The translations under genes and the position numbers were made by a program. The notes under the pieces were generated by a model that saw only the letters and a program-made list of their open reading frames with translations, was not told where the DNA came from and searched no databases. This document shows, piece after piece, positions 1-8,119 of a DNA stretch of 64,000 nt. The DNA comes from CADCTB01 sp964479465 (GTDB lineage: Bacteria; Actinomycetota; Acidimicrobiia; Acidimicrobiales; AC-14), in contig CAYZMG010000013.1 in NCBI GenBank assembly GCA_964479465.1, positions 8,453-72,452 of the forward strand, read 5' to 3'. Numbering within the stretch: the first letter of the stretch is position 1; the number at the start of each line of letters is the position of its first letter.

Positions 1-585
1 CCAGCCGGGCGTCTCGAGCTCGGTGAAGACACCGTGATCCTGGCCGTACGGGCGGAACGTCGCCTCCTGCCAGGCCTGGCCGTCGGGCGAGAAGAGCATC
101 CGGTCGCCGGTCTCGGAGGCGGTGAGGGCGACCGTGCCTGGAACGGCCAGTCGCGTCACCGTCGTGCCCGACGGGACGTACGCCAGCTCCACCCGGTAGG
201 CGTTGCTCACCGCCCGCAGGCCGGCGGGCAGGGCGCCGAGCGCGCCGGCGTCCTCCGGGATGATCCTCACCTTCACCGCGGTGTCGGGCGGACTGGACGC
301 CACCGACCCCTTGTCGAGGCCGACGATGGCCTGGGCGTCGTCGGTCGCCGCGTTGGTGGCCGCCACTCCGTCGGGGGCCAAGGAGACGTCGCGTTCCACC
401 GGCTTGGGGACGACGTTGTCCCCCGCCCGCTCAGGCGGCGGGTTGACCCAGGCATAGGGCGTCGGCGGGGCGAACCCGTTGAAGAGGGGCAGCACCGGGC
501 GCGACGACAGCTGCGCGGTCATCGCGGCCACGACCACGTACAACAGGGCCAGGCCGGCGCCGGCCCACGCAAGCCGGCGGCTCAC
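1..585 (-). CDS. Exported or membrane-anchored protein of unknown function, C-terminus cut by window edge
   Basis: Open frame of 195 codons running from a GTG at 585 off the left edge of the window. The first about 25 residues are Arg-containing then hydrophobic (RRLAWAGAGLALLYVVVAA), which reads as a signal anchor or signal peptide. The rest is hydrophilic, Pro/Ala/Val rich and ends in a beta-rich stretch, so an extracytoplasmic domain is likely. I do not recognise a family. The GTG start lies in the 3' arm of a perfect hairpin (583-616). It follows, on the same strand, the frameshifted binding-protein gene that ends at 647. Confidence 0.55.
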   Translation of the reverse strand, partial: MSRRLAWAGAGLALLYVVVAAMTAQLSSRPVLPLFNGFAPPTPYAWVNPPPERAGDNVVPKPVERDVSLAPDGVAATNAATDDAQAIVGLDKGSVASSPPDTAVKVRIIPEDAGALGALPAGLRAVSNAYRVELAYVPSGTTVTRLAVPGTVALTASETGDRMLFSPDGQAWQEATFRPYGQDHGVFTELETPGW

Positions 586-616
586 TGTTGCGCCATCCTG
601 CGATGGCGCAACAGTG
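583..616. repeat. Perfect 15-bp inverted repeat with 4-nt loop
   Basis: Arms 583-597 and 602-616 are exact reverse complements (CACTGTTGCGCCATC and GATGGCGCAACAGTG) with CTGC between them. On the minus strand the 3' arm contains the GTG start codon of the gene at 1-585, so the hairpin could occlude its ribosome binding region. It could also act as a terminator for the gene ending at 647, although there is no T tract. Confidence 0.7.
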
Positions 617-650
617 AATGCTTGTCGGACCGTCCTCCCGGGCCGGTCAC
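613..650 (-). repeat. Dispersed REP-like palindrome, copy A
   Basis: Minus-strand sequence TGACCGGCCCGGGAGGACGG followed by TCCGACAAGCATTCACTG. It begins at the TGA stop of the gene at 647-1893. The core GACCGGCC-CGGGA-GGCCGGTC is an inverted repeat (one mismatch here). The same unit plus the same AGCATTCACTG tail recurs at 24984-25020, and the core occurs twice at 40478-40532. Confidence 0.7.
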
Positions 651-1893
651 TGAATGGGGATGGCCGCAAGTGGGCGGGTGGCGAACGCCGGCGGCCACAC
701 GACGGCTTGGGTGGAGGCGTCGACCCACTGCCAGATCACGCTGACCGCCCGCCGGTTCTCCCCCGCGTCGTCCACGCCCGGCCCGGCCAGGTCGAGGCCG
801 GCGCCATTGGGCAACGTGCCGCCGGCCAGCTTCACCGACCGGGCGGCATCGGCCACCTCCCGGGCGCCGGAGCCGGCCGCCGCCGGCAGGACGTGACCGA
901 CCAGCGCCCAAGCGTTGGCGAACCCCGACAGCGCGGCGGGCGTCATCTCCTCGCCGTGGAGCTCCTGGTACCGGGCCCGGCCCCACGAGAGCACCTTCTG
1001 GGCCTCGGGCTGGAGGGCATCGACACGGACCTCGCGGCCGTCGGGCTTGTCAGAGGCGAACAGCCCCACGGCGGCGGGGCCGAGGGCGTGGGCGAACGAC
1101 GGCATGCAGTAGCTGGAGCTGGTGCCGATGCTGGCCTTCAGGCCCAAGCCCTGGGAGACCTGGGCCTTGCGCAGGGCGATCCCGTCGTCGAGGTAGGCGG
1201 AGACGAACAGCACGTCGGGCTTCGTCGCCGCGATGTCGCGGACCAGGGCCTCGGCGTCGAGGCCACGGACCGAGTACGGGAACGTTCCCACCAGCTCCTG
1301 GCCGCTGACCTTCGCCTCCTCCGCTGCCCCAGGCCGACCGAGCGGCCGTAGGCGTCGTCGACATAGGCCACCGCGTACCGCATCGGGCCCGTGGCCCCCA
1401 GCGTGGTCGTGAGCTGGTCGCGGACGAAGGCGACGGCGGCGCGGCCGAGGCTCGCCCCCATCGGTGCCAGGCGGAAGAACGTGTCGCCGGCGCCGGCGTC
1501 GGCGCCCACCAGACCCACGGCGCCCGTCTCCCACAGGACCATCCCGCGGCGCTGGGCGGCGGCGGCGGCCGGCGCCGAGATGGTGCTGCCGTAGGTGCCG
1601 AGGACGATATCGACCCCCTTGCGCTGGAGTTCGCCGAGCGCCCGGGGAGCGGCTTCGCCCCGGTCGACGTCGAGCAGCTCGAGGCGTATCGGCCGCCCGC
1701 GCACCCCGCCGCGGTCGTTGGCCAGCTCCAGCGCCAGCTTGACGCCGTTGGCCTCCTCGGCGCCGCCGGGGCCCTGGAGCCCGGAGATCGGGTAGATGGC
1801 GCCCAGGGTGAGGGCGTCGGAGTCGTCGGTGGCGGTGCAGCCGGCGGCGAACAGGAGCACGGCGACGACCACCAGGGACAGGCGCTTCGGCAT
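647..1893 (-). pseudogene. ABC-type branched-chain amino-acid-like substrate-binding lipoprotein, frameshifted
   Basis: The N-terminal half (ATG at 1893) has a lipoprotein signal with lipobox FAAGC, then LGAIYPISGLQGPGG, the typical opening of periplasmic ligand-binding (LivJ/receptor family) domains. The frame is lost near 1325-1335, after DDAYGRSVGLG. The C-terminal half resumes in another frame (AAEEAKVSGQELVG...) and runs to the TGA at 647. Together they give about 415 residues, normal for the family. One-base loss, or a sequencing indel in the GC-rich run, would explain it. No permease or ATPase genes are adjacent. The function would be solute capture at the outer membrane face; the ligand is unknown. 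Confidence 0.75.
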
Positions 1894-1901
1894 GGGCGAC
1901 C

Positions 1902-2516
1902 TCACAGGAGAGCGAAGGTGTTGGCGAGGACATGGGTGGCGGCGGGCACCGACCAGCGGCCGGTGGCCGCCCGCTGCCAGGACAGCACGAGGCCGGCGGC
2001 CACGTCGAGGGGCAGGACCCACCAGCCCCAGACGGTGACATGGACCAGGGCGAAGGCGACAGCGGTAACGGCCACCGCCAGCACCGTTCCGTACCGCTCG
2101 ACCACCAGCCCGTACAGGTACCGGCGGAAGAACGCCTCCTCGGCCACCGCGGCCAAAGCGTTCAGGCCGACGGCGACGGCCAGCCCGCTCGGGCGCACCG
2201 GCACGTCGACGACCGCTCGGCCGAGGGCGAACGCCAGCGCGCCCACGCCGAGGACGGCCAGCGAGATCGCCCACCCGGCAGGATCGTTCGGCGTACCTGA
2301 ACGGCGTGTCTTTGTCGCTGTCGGGGACGCGAAGAAGTTCTGCCGCCACGCCAGCCCGGTGGCGCCGAGGGCCACGAAGAAGGCCACCCGCCACTCGACG
2401 GCCACGCCGGCGGGCAGGAACCACGGCCGGGCCAGCAGGGCCACGACGCCGGCCACCGCCGGCGCCCACCACCACGACATCGGCCGGCGCCGCACGTCGA
2501 TTGCGAGCACGCTCAT
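1902..2516 (-). CDS. CPBP-family intramembrane glutamic endopeptidase (CAAX protease-like)
   Basis: A 204-residue multipass membrane protein. Near residue 125 it has the EE-x3-R-type motif (AAVAEEAFFRRYLYG), followed by FALVHVTVW and a C-terminal His/Asn segment (ATHVLANTF). These are the three motif blocks that carry the catalytic Glu, His and Asn residues of CPBP/Rce1-like proteases. The start ATG overlaps the upstream small membrane gene's TGA by four bases (ATGA), suggesting coupled translation. The substrate is unknown; bacterial members process membrane or peptide substrates. Confidence 0.8.
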   Translation of the reverse strand: MSVLAIDVRRRPMSWWWAPAVAGVVALLARPWFLPAGVAVEWRVAFFVALGATGLAWRQNFFASPTATKTRRSGTPNDPAGWAISLAVLGVGALAFALGRAVVDVPVRPSGLAVAVGLNALAAVAEEAFFRRYLYGLVVERYGTVLAVAVTAVAFALVHVTVWGWWVLPLDVAAGLVLSWQRAATGRWSVPAATHVLANTFALL

Positions 2517-2671
2517 AAAGCGGTGCTCTCCGGCTCGCCGTCCTCGGCCTCCTCCGCCTCCCGGCGCTTCCGACTGATCCGGGCCAGCATCGCGAAGACC
2601 ACGATGGGGATGAGGATAAAGGCTCCCTCGGCGATCGCACCGGCGGTGCCCCCGTGGGCGAGGACCGGCAC
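2513..2671 (-). CDS. Small single-span membrane protein
   Basis: A 52-residue frame from GTG at 2671, one base after the TAA of the preceding membrane-protein gene. Residues about 10-30 are hydrophobic (EGAFILIPIVVFAMLA). They are followed by a basic RISRKRRE stretch and an acidic tail, so one membrane span with a cytoplasmic C-terminus is likely. A longer GTG/ATG version extending into the upstream gene would be an antisense-like shadow, so I chose this start. Its tight packing with both neighbours supports a real gene in the 4492-to-1902 operon. Function unknown. Confidence 0.55.
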   Translation of the reverse strand: MPVLAHGGTAGAIAEGAFILIPIVVFAMLARISRKRREAEEAEDGEPESTAL

Positions 2672-2672
2672 C

Positions 2673-4037
2673 TTACGCCCCCAGGAGCAACGCCAGGCCG
2701 CCCACCGTGAACAGGACCATGGCCACCAGCAGCGGGTACTGCGACCGGGTGGCCTCCTTGTGCGGGAAGACGGCAAGGGCCCGGTCATGCGCCACGACCA
2801 CGCCGGCGACGTGGCCGGCGACGATGCCGGTGGCCTGCACGTAGGCGATCACCGTGGTGGACACGAGGGTGAAGTTGACCGCGTTGCCGGCGGTCCCGAA
2901 GAGGTCCCATCCCTGGCCCAGGGGGTCCGAAGCGAGTGCGACAGCGCTCTGGCCTTCGAAGACGAGCAGGGAGAAGTAGTGGGCCAGGGCGTAGGCGAAG
3001 GCGATCGGCACCAGCGAGTGCACGAACAGGGCGCTTAGCTCCTGGAAGCGCCGGCGGTGCAGCCGCCCGGTGACGCGCATGGCGCCGACGAAGGCCAGGG
3101 TGACGATCGACATGGCCCAGATCAGGCCGGCGGTCGACAGCAATGTGCGCTCGACGTCGGACATGTTGCGGGTCAGGTCGATCCAGAGGCGGGTGCGGCT
3201 CAGCCCGTCGAAGCTGGTCGAGCCCAGGGCGACGATGACCATGGCCTGGGTGGCGGCGTCGGGCTTGAGGCCCACGAGGCCGGTGAGGTGGGGGCGCATG
3301 CGGATGCGCCCCTCGACGTCCTTGTAGAACGGCGCCATGTGGCCCAGCAGGTCGAAGAAGACGGTGAAGCCCTCGCCCTGGCGTAGCCAGTCCCGGCCCC
3401 ACCGGACCACACCGGCCATCACGGCGACGGAGTAGACGAGGATGGCGACGGCCAGCGTGGCGGGCTCGGCTCGGTTCGACGGGACCAGCTCGAGCCACAC
3501 GAAGCCGGCCAGGGCCGCCACCGCCGGCCACCGGCCCCAGGTGTAGGGAGCGACCGGCGTGTCGCCACGCAGGCGCTCGACGGCGGCGGCCATGGTGTCG
3601 AAGGGGTTGACCACCCGCCACAGGTCGCCGACCAGGGCGCAGACGAGCGTCATCCCGACCCAGAAGACGACGTAGACGAAGACCGGGGTGATGTTCTCGG
3701 CGGTGTCGCGGTCGCCGAACACGGCGGCGATGACCACCAGGACGTAGAGCGCCATCCCGAGGGCTCGGCCGGCGGTCAGGAGCGCCCTCTGGAGCCCGCC
3801 CCGTCCCATCACGACCCGCCCGTCGACCCCGCCCTCCAGCCGGGTGGTGCGCCAGAACACCGCCAGGCCGGCGAAGGAGATGATGAGCGCCGCGGCGGCG
3901 CCATAGGTGAACATCCACAGCGGCAGGGGCAGATCCGTCCGGGCCCCCAGGCCGTGGGCCGACGCGGGCGTCGCGCCGGCGACGACGAGGCCCGCCGCAG
4001 CCAGGGCCGCGACGGCTGACCGCCGCCGGAGGGTCAG
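2673..4037 (-). CDS. Multipass membrane protein of the actinobacterial type often labelled fenitrothion hydrolase
   Basis: From the first ATG (3914) the protein has 413 residues with about ten hydrophobic spans. The frame stays open upstream and encodes a signal-like segment (SAVAALAAAGLVVAGATPASA), then AHGLGARTDLPLPLW. That matches how I remember homologues starting, an HG-x-G-x-(R/Y)-DLPxPLW motif just before the first span. There is no ATG, GTG or TTG in that stretch. A CTG at 4037 overlaps the preceding stop as CTGA, with GGAGG four bases upstream, so I placed the start there (inference). The hydrolase label in databases is not supported by any catalytic motif I can see. It is cotranscribed with a cupredoxin lipoprotein. 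Confidence 0.65.
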   Translation of the reverse strand: MTLRRRSAVAALAAAGLVVAGATPASAHGLGARTDLPLPLWMFTYGAAAALIISFAGLAVFWRTTRLEGGVDGRVVMGRGGLQRALLTAGRALGMALYVLVVIAAVFGDRDTAENITPVFVYVVFWVGMTLVCALVGDLWRVVNPFDTMAAAVERLRGDTPVAPYTWGRWPAVAALAGFVWLELVPSNRAEPATLAVAILVYSVAVMAGVVRWGRDWLRQGEGFTVFFDLLGHMAPFYKDVEGRIRMRPHLTGLVGLKPDAATQAMVIVALGSTSFDGLSRTRLWIDLTRNMSDVERTLLSTAGLIWAMSIVTLAFVGAMRVTGRLHRRRFQELSALFVHSLVPIAFAYALAHYFSLLVFEGQSAVALASDPLGQGWDLFGTAGNAVNFTLVSTTVIAYVQATGIVAGHVAGVVVAHDRALAVFPHKEATRSQYPLLVAMVLFTVGGLALLLGA

Positions 4038-4492
4038 CGCACCTCCAGGGTGAACAGGAGGCGGCCCGAGTTCTCCAGTTCGACCTCGAAGACGCCGGGG
4101 ACGTTCGCTACGAACGTGACCTCGCCGACCTTGCCGGGCGCGACGTCGGCGAACTTGTCGTAGCCGTGGACATGGACGTGGTCGGCCGCGTCGCTGGTCA
4201 CCCGGATGGTGACCGGCTGGTTGAGCGTGGCCCGCTGGCGCGACGCTCCCTCGACCACCTGCCCGCCACGCACGGTGACAGAAAGGACGGTGCCCGCGGT
4301 TGTCGTCGTCGTGGCCACGGTCGTCGGGGTCGCCCCTGTGGCGGTCGTCGGCGTACCCGCGGGGGCCGTGGTGGACGCTGGCTGCCCGGCCAGCGTGGGC
4401 GAATCGTCATCCCCGCCACACGCGGCAAGCACGAGGAGGGCGCCGGCGGCGAGCGCGGCTCCGGCACGGCCGCGAAGAGGAGCAAGAGGCAT
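4034..4492 (-). CDS. Cupredoxin-like lipoprotein
   Basis: 152 residues from ATG 4492. There is an Arg-containing signal peptide with lipobox LAAC, then a Thr/Ala/Pro-rich linker (about residues 25-70). The C-terminal domain of about 85 residues resembles the EfeO/plastocyanin-like cupredoxin fold (VTIRVTSDAADHVHVHGYD and a closing ELENSGRLLFTLEVR). The His-rich DHVHVHGYD segment is a possible metal site, but the classic Cys ligand is absent. A longer ATG start at 4642 would place residues before the signal peptide, so I rejected it. It is the first gene of the minus-strand operon reaching 1902. Confidence 0.7.
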   Translation of the reverse strand: MPLAPLRGRAGAALAAGALLVLAACGGDDDSPTLAGQPASTTAPAGTPTTATGATPTTVATTTTTAGTVLSVTVRGGQVVEGASRQRATLNQPVTIRVTSDAADHVHVHGYDKFADVAPGKVGEVTFVANVPGVFEVELENSGRLLFTLEVR

Positions 4493-4581
4493 GCCTGCAA
4501 AGTAGTGCCCGGCGGGCACGGGCGGGCCGCGGTGGGCTACGTTCCGGTTCACAAGAGATCGCGTCACCGTGGGGGTCGACA

Positions 4582-6189
4582 ATGGTCGGGACGAAGCTGC
4601 CCGCGCGGGCGGCACTGGTCGCGCTGGGCACGTTGGTGGCAAGCCTCGGCGCCGGCGCCGGCGCCCAGGAGGCGCTCCTCGACGAGCCGGTCGTGACCGC
4701 CGCCGTGCAGGTGACCCAGAACCCCGATCCCGGTCGGGCCCATTCGACGCCCCAGATCGCCCGCAACCCCGTGACCGGGGAGCTGGTGATCGGCTCGGCC
4801 GAAGTCCGCACCAAGAAGACCTGCGACATCCACATCTCCGTCGATGACGGCCGCACCTGGTTCGAGGGTGGCAGCCCGATGACCGAGCCGTTCACCGATT
4901 GCAGCCTCCAGGCCACCAACGGGCCCTACATCACCCTCGAGTTCACGCCCGACGGCACCCTGTTCGCCGGCTTCTTCGGTAGCGACCCGAAGTACGTCAC
5001 CCAGCTCAACCGCGCCGACATTCCCCGCCACATCTTCGTGGCCCGCTCTGAGGACAGCGGCCGGACGTGGAGCACGTCGATGGCCTTCGAGGGCGAGGAG
5101 GGCGACCCGGGCATCGGTGGCAGCCGGCGAGCCCAGCTCTCGGTGGACAGTTCCAATCCCCAGCACGTCTACGTGGGCTGGCAGAAGGGCGGGTTCAGCA
5201 CCCCGGCCCCCGGGGCGGCCCGCAAGGCCATGATCTCGGTCTCCCACGACGGGGGCCGCAACTTCGGCCCTCCCCAGGAGCTGAGCGAATCCCGGGGCGG
5301 CGGCCAGCCGCGCACCGCGGTGGACTCCCGGGGTGTGGTCCATGCCGTGTTCGCCGCCGACACCTTCGGCCTCCCGACCGGCGACGCCGCGCCCCCGCGG
5401 CCCATCGTGTACCGGCGCTCGGTCGACCAGGGCCGGACGTGGTCGGCGCCCGAGGAGATCGACCCCGGCAACGTCGGCTTCAGCTTCGGCCGCCGGCACC
5501 TGATCGCGGTCGACCCGATTACCGACGCCATCTTCGTGACGTGGGCGGGCAACACCAACCCGCGGGCCCGCCGCCCCCCGGCCAACATGCCGTCGACGCC
5601 GGAGTTCGACGACCGCGAGATCCTCTTCCGCGCCTCCACCGACGGCGGCACGACGTGGAGCCCCTCGAAGACGGTGAACGACGACGCTGCACAGCAGAAC
5701 ATCCAGCACTACAACCCGGGCATCTCGGTGGCCCCGAACGGGCGGCTCGACATCGCCTGGTACGACTTCCGCAACAGCCCGACGCCGGAGTTCGAGGGCC
5801 CGGGCGGCAACGCCGGCGGGATGAACGACGTCTACGCAGCGTCGTCCTACGACCGGGGCGCCACGTTCGACACCAACATCCGCGTCACCGACCGGATCAT
5901 CGACCGCAACATCGGCGTGTGGTCGAACAACGCGCACAGCCAGACCAGCGTGGCCATCACGTCCTCGGAGGAGACCACCTACATCGCCTGGCAGGACTCC
6001 CGCAACGGCAACGAGCTGACCAACGTGGAGGACATCTACTTCGCCACCATCCAGCATGCGCCGGCCACCGAGTCCGACGACGCCGACGACGACGTGCCGG
6101 GCTGGATCCTTCTCGGCGCCTCGGCCGCCGTGGGCATGGCCCTCACCGTGCTGGTGGCGCTGGCGGTCGGCCGGCGCCGGCGAGCCTAG
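4582..6189 (+). CDS. Secreted, C-terminally anchored sialidase-like Asp-box beta-propeller protein
   Basis: 535 residues. An N-terminal signal peptide ends near AGAGAQ (residue about 29). Six Asp-boxes (S-x-D-x-G-x-T-W type) follow: SVDDGRTW, SEDSGRTW, SHDGGRNF, SVDQGRTW, STDGGTTW and SYDRGATF, fitting a six-bladed propeller. The C-terminus has a transmembrane span (about 505-527) followed by GRRRRA, so the propeller would face outside the cell. I do not see the full Arg triad or Tyr/Glu set needed to call active sialidase. A glycan-binding or hydrolase role is inference. It is divergent from the cupredoxin lipoprotein at 4492. Confidence 0.75.
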   Translation: MVGTKLPARAALVALGTLVASLGAGAGAQEALLDEPVVTAAVQVTQNPDPGRAHSTPQIARNPVTGELVIGSAEVRTKKTCDIHISVDDGRTWFEGGSPMTEPFTDCSLQATNGPYITLEFTPDGTLFAGFFGSDPKYVTQLNRADIPRHIFVARSEDSGRTWSTSMAFEGEEGDPGIGGSRRAQLSVDSSNPQHVYVGWQKGGFSTPAPGAARKAMISVSHDGGRNFGPPQELSESRGGGQPRTAVDSRGVVHAVFAADTFGLPTGDAAPPRPIVYRRSVDQGRTWSAPEEIDPGNVGFSFGRRHLIAVDPITDAIFVTWAGNTNPRARRPPANMPSTPEFDDREILFRASTDGGTTWSPSKTVNDDAAQQNIQHYNPGISVAPNGRLDIAWYDFRNSPTPEFEGPGGNAGGMNDVYAASSYDRGATFDTNIRVTDRIIDRNIGVWSNNAHSQTSVAITSSEETTYIAWQDSRNGNELTNVEDIYFATIQHAPATESDDADDDVPGWILLGASAAVGMALTVLVALAVGRRRRA

Positions 6190-6371
6190 GCGGGTCGCTC
6201 GACGATCTTGTCCCGAAGGGTCCGGAGATGGGCCAGGACGGCGGGAATCAAGGAGTTGTCATGCCCTCGCGGGCACCGCGAATGGGGGTTCGTGTCCCAT
6301 GCCGGCGGGGCGACAAGATCGGCCGGCAACCAGCACGTCGGGCAGGGCACGGTTTCCTCGTCGAACATCAA
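6186..6371 (-). CDS. Small putative zinc-binding protein
   Basis: 61 residues with CPTC near position 10 and CPRGH near position 33, a C-x2-C...C-x3-H arrangement suggesting one zinc site. It overlaps the 3' end of the propeller gene by four bases in a convergent layout and lies 28 bases downstream of the 88-aa gene on the same strand, so the two may be cotranscribed. I do not recognise the family. The small size keeps confidence moderate. Confidence 0.45.
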   Translation of the reverse strand: MMFDEETVPCPTCWLPADLVAPPAWDTNPHSRCPRGHDNSLIPAVLAHLRTLRDKIVERPA

Positions 6372-6399
6372 GACACCTCCCCTTGGCTTCGGTGCGCGA

Positions 6400-6666
6400 T
6401 CACGACGCCTCGAGGTGCAACTCGAAGGGGAATGCGCTCTCCACCGAGGCCTGCCCGTGGGCGTCCTCGATCAGCGCCGTCGGTGACTCACCGGACATGA
6501 CCCCGACGGCGAGAGCCAGGGCGGCGACCTGGCCCGAGTCGAAGCCGGCGCTGAACCCGGCCAGGTAGTCGGCGGAGGGAACCTCGGGGCCCACCCTCGC
6601 CACCACCGACTGCCGAGCGGCGGCGTTCTGCAGGAACCCCCGGCACAGAGCCTCAGCCTCGGTCAC
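6400..6666 (-). CDS. Hypothetical protein, 88 aa
   Basis: GTG start at 6666 with GGAGA upstream (minus strand). The sequence is predicted to be helical with no hydrophobic span and no motif I recognise (DYLAGFSAGFDSGQVAALAL is a notable segment). It is in the same direction and close to the putative zinc protein at 6186-6371. The 219-base gap up to 6886 must hold the divergent promoters for this gene and the plus-strand hydrogenase accessory operon. Confidence 0.45.
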   Translation of the reverse strand: MTEAEALCRGFLQNAAARQSVVARVGPEVPSADYLAGFSAGFDSGQVAALALAVGVMSGESPTALIEDAHGQASVESAFPFELHLEAS

Positions 6667-6839
6667 GGCGTCTCCTTCGCTTAGATGTTCTGCACATACA
6701 GTACCCCGCGCTTTAGACGGGAAACTGCGAGTTCATACACCGTTATTGACGGCCGTCCCATGGCCGAGCTACGACGTCAGCGCACGGTTACCGATAGCCC
6801 GGCTCGGGGAAGGACTTCCAACGGTTACCCACACACCAC

Positions 6840-6862
6840 GACCCCGCGGTTCATGCGGGGTC
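6840..6862. repeat. Hairpin upstream of the 149-aa disordered protein
   Basis: Perfect inverted repeat GACCCCGC (6840-6847) / GCGGGGTC (6855-6862) with a 7-nt loop, 24 bases before the ATG at 6886. It is flanked by two ACCCACAC direct repeats. It may be a 5'-leader structure or an operator; nothing shows which. Confidence 0.5.
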
Positions 6863-6885
6863 ACCCACACCAAAGGAACCGCTTG

Positions 6886-7335
6886 ATGCCCGAGAACGTT
6901 GCACAACCCCATCCCGCCAACGTCCCTCCCTACGATGGCCGGACCACCGGCCAGTCTTCCGACGACCTCAGCGAGGACCTGCGGGGCACCGTCGAACGCC
7001 AGCTGGCCGACACCAAGACCGGCCGCCCCGGCGCCACCGCCAGTCCGGCGGAGGAGAGCCGTGTGGGCGCCGGCGAGGTTTCCACCGGCTCGGCCGGCGC
7101 CGGCGACCAGACCGCGACCAGGGCCGACGCAGCGACACCGGGCGATGTCGGCACCAGCACCACCCGCCGGGGTGAGGACGTCGTCGGGGAAGACGGCGAG
7201 TCCGGCCGTCACCGCACCGGCACCCAGGGCGAGAGCCAGCGCCCGGTGGGCGAGTCCACGGCGAGGGATTCCACCGGCATCGACCCGCAGGAGCCCAGTG
7301 GGGCCACCCTGCCCGCAAGCGGCTCCTCCTCCTGA
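6886..7335 (+). CDS. Low-complexity, probably disordered protein
   Basis: 149 residues starting at ATG 6886 with AAAGGA about nine bases upstream. The composition is dominated by Gly, Ala, Thr, Ser, Glu and Asp, with no hydrophobic core and no Cys, so it is likely disordered. It is the first gene of the plus-strand set leading to hypA and hypB. No family recognised. Longer upstream starts have shadow-like composition and lack a ribosome binding site. Confidence 0.45.
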   Translation: MPENVAQPHPANVPPYDGRTTGQSSDDLSEDLRGTVERQLADTKTGRPGATASPAEESRVGAGEVSTGSAGAGDQTATRADAATPGDVGTSTTRRGEDVVGEDGESGRHRTGTQGESQRPVGESTARDSTGIDPQEPSGATLPASGSSS

Positions 7336-7382
7336 ACGACCCTGCCGACGCTGCTCGGCTGGCCGAGGGCCACCGCCTGCTC

Positions 7383-7787
7383 GTGCGGGTGCGCGCCCTG
7401 CTGGCCATGGCGGAGTCGAGTGAGTTCGCGGCCGAGGCCAGGGCGTTCTGCGACAAGGCAGGCGCTCTGGCCCAGGCGCACGACATCGAGCCGGCGCTGC
7501 TGCGGTTCCCTCGCGAGCCGCTCCAGGTGGCGGTGATCGTCGCCGAGCTCCAGCGCCTCCAGGCGGTGCTCGAAGCCCACGAGGCCGACCCGAACCTCTG
7601 GGAGACCAAGAGCGCCGAGTGGTCGGCATGCTTGGATGACTACGACATGGTCCTCGAAGCCGCGGCCGAGATCGTCCAGCGCCCGGTCCCCCGGCTCCCT
7701 TACGGCTGCCGCCGGCACTTCCGGCCCGAGGAGCGCACCGAGATCGAAGCCCTGCTGCGGGCCAGGCTGGTCACGGCCGATGCATGA
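7383..7787 (+). CDS. DUF2786-like protein preceding hypA
   Basis: 134 residues from GTG 7383. The opening VRALLAMAESSEFAAEARAF with the following Lys/Ala-rich helix and HDIEPALL match the DUF2786 pattern (RALLAKAES...EFxxEAxAF...A..H.I). The remainder (to 134) is helical and unrecognised. The frame is open back to a CTG at 7332 that overlaps the upstream TGA as CTGA and would add DPADAARLAEGHRLLVR; this may be the real start. The 3' end overlaps hypA by eight bases, so it is coupled to hydrogenase maturation genes. Its role there is unknown. Confidence 0.55.
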   Translation: MRVRALLAMAESSEFAAEARAFCDKAGALAQAHDIEPALLRFPREPLQVAVIVAELQRLQAVLEAHEADPNLWETKSAEWSACLDDYDMVLEAAAEIVQRPVPRLPYGCRRHFRPEERTEIEALLRARLVTADA

Positions 7788-8118
7788 GCTGTCCCTGTGC
7801 GAGGCCATCGCTGCCACTGTCGTCAAGCACGCCGGCGACCGCGTCGCGGCCAGCGTCGTCGTACGCATCGGCTACCTGCGCCAGGTGGTCCCCGACGCTC
7901 TCTCCTTCTGCTGGACCATGCTGACCGAGGGCACCGACCTGGACGGCTGCACCCTCGAGATCGAGCGGGTGCCGGCGGTGATCAGCTGCGCCGGCTGCGG
8001 AGCGGAGACCACCCTCGATGTGCCGCTCATGATCTGCGCCGCCTGCGAGGGCGACGACGTCACTCTCCTGTCCGGCGAGGAGTTCCAGGTCGTGTCCCTC
8101 GATCTTGCGGAGGTCTGA
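7780..8118 (+). CDS. hypA: Hydrogenase nickel incorporation protein HypA
   Basis: 112 residues, the usual HypA length. It starts MHELSLCEAI; the N-terminal Met-His-Glu is the nickel site of the family. Two pairs, CAGC and CAAC (residues about 70-90), form the zinc site. HypA works with HypB to deliver Ni to the [NiFe] hydrogenase large subunit. The start overlaps the preceding gene by eight bases, and hypB begins one base after the stop, so the set is translationally linked. Confidence 0.93.
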   Translation: MHELSLCEAIAATVVKHAGDRVAASVVVRIGYLRQVVPDALSFCWTMLTEGTDLDGCTLEIERVPAVISCAGCGAETTLDVPLMICAACEGDDVTLLSGEEFQVVSLDLAEV

Positions 8119-8119
8119 C

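Noticed and set aside
4564..6057. Long minus-strand frame opposite the beta-propeller gene
   Set aside because: Antisense shadow with Val/Gly/Arg/Asp-biased composition and no domain.
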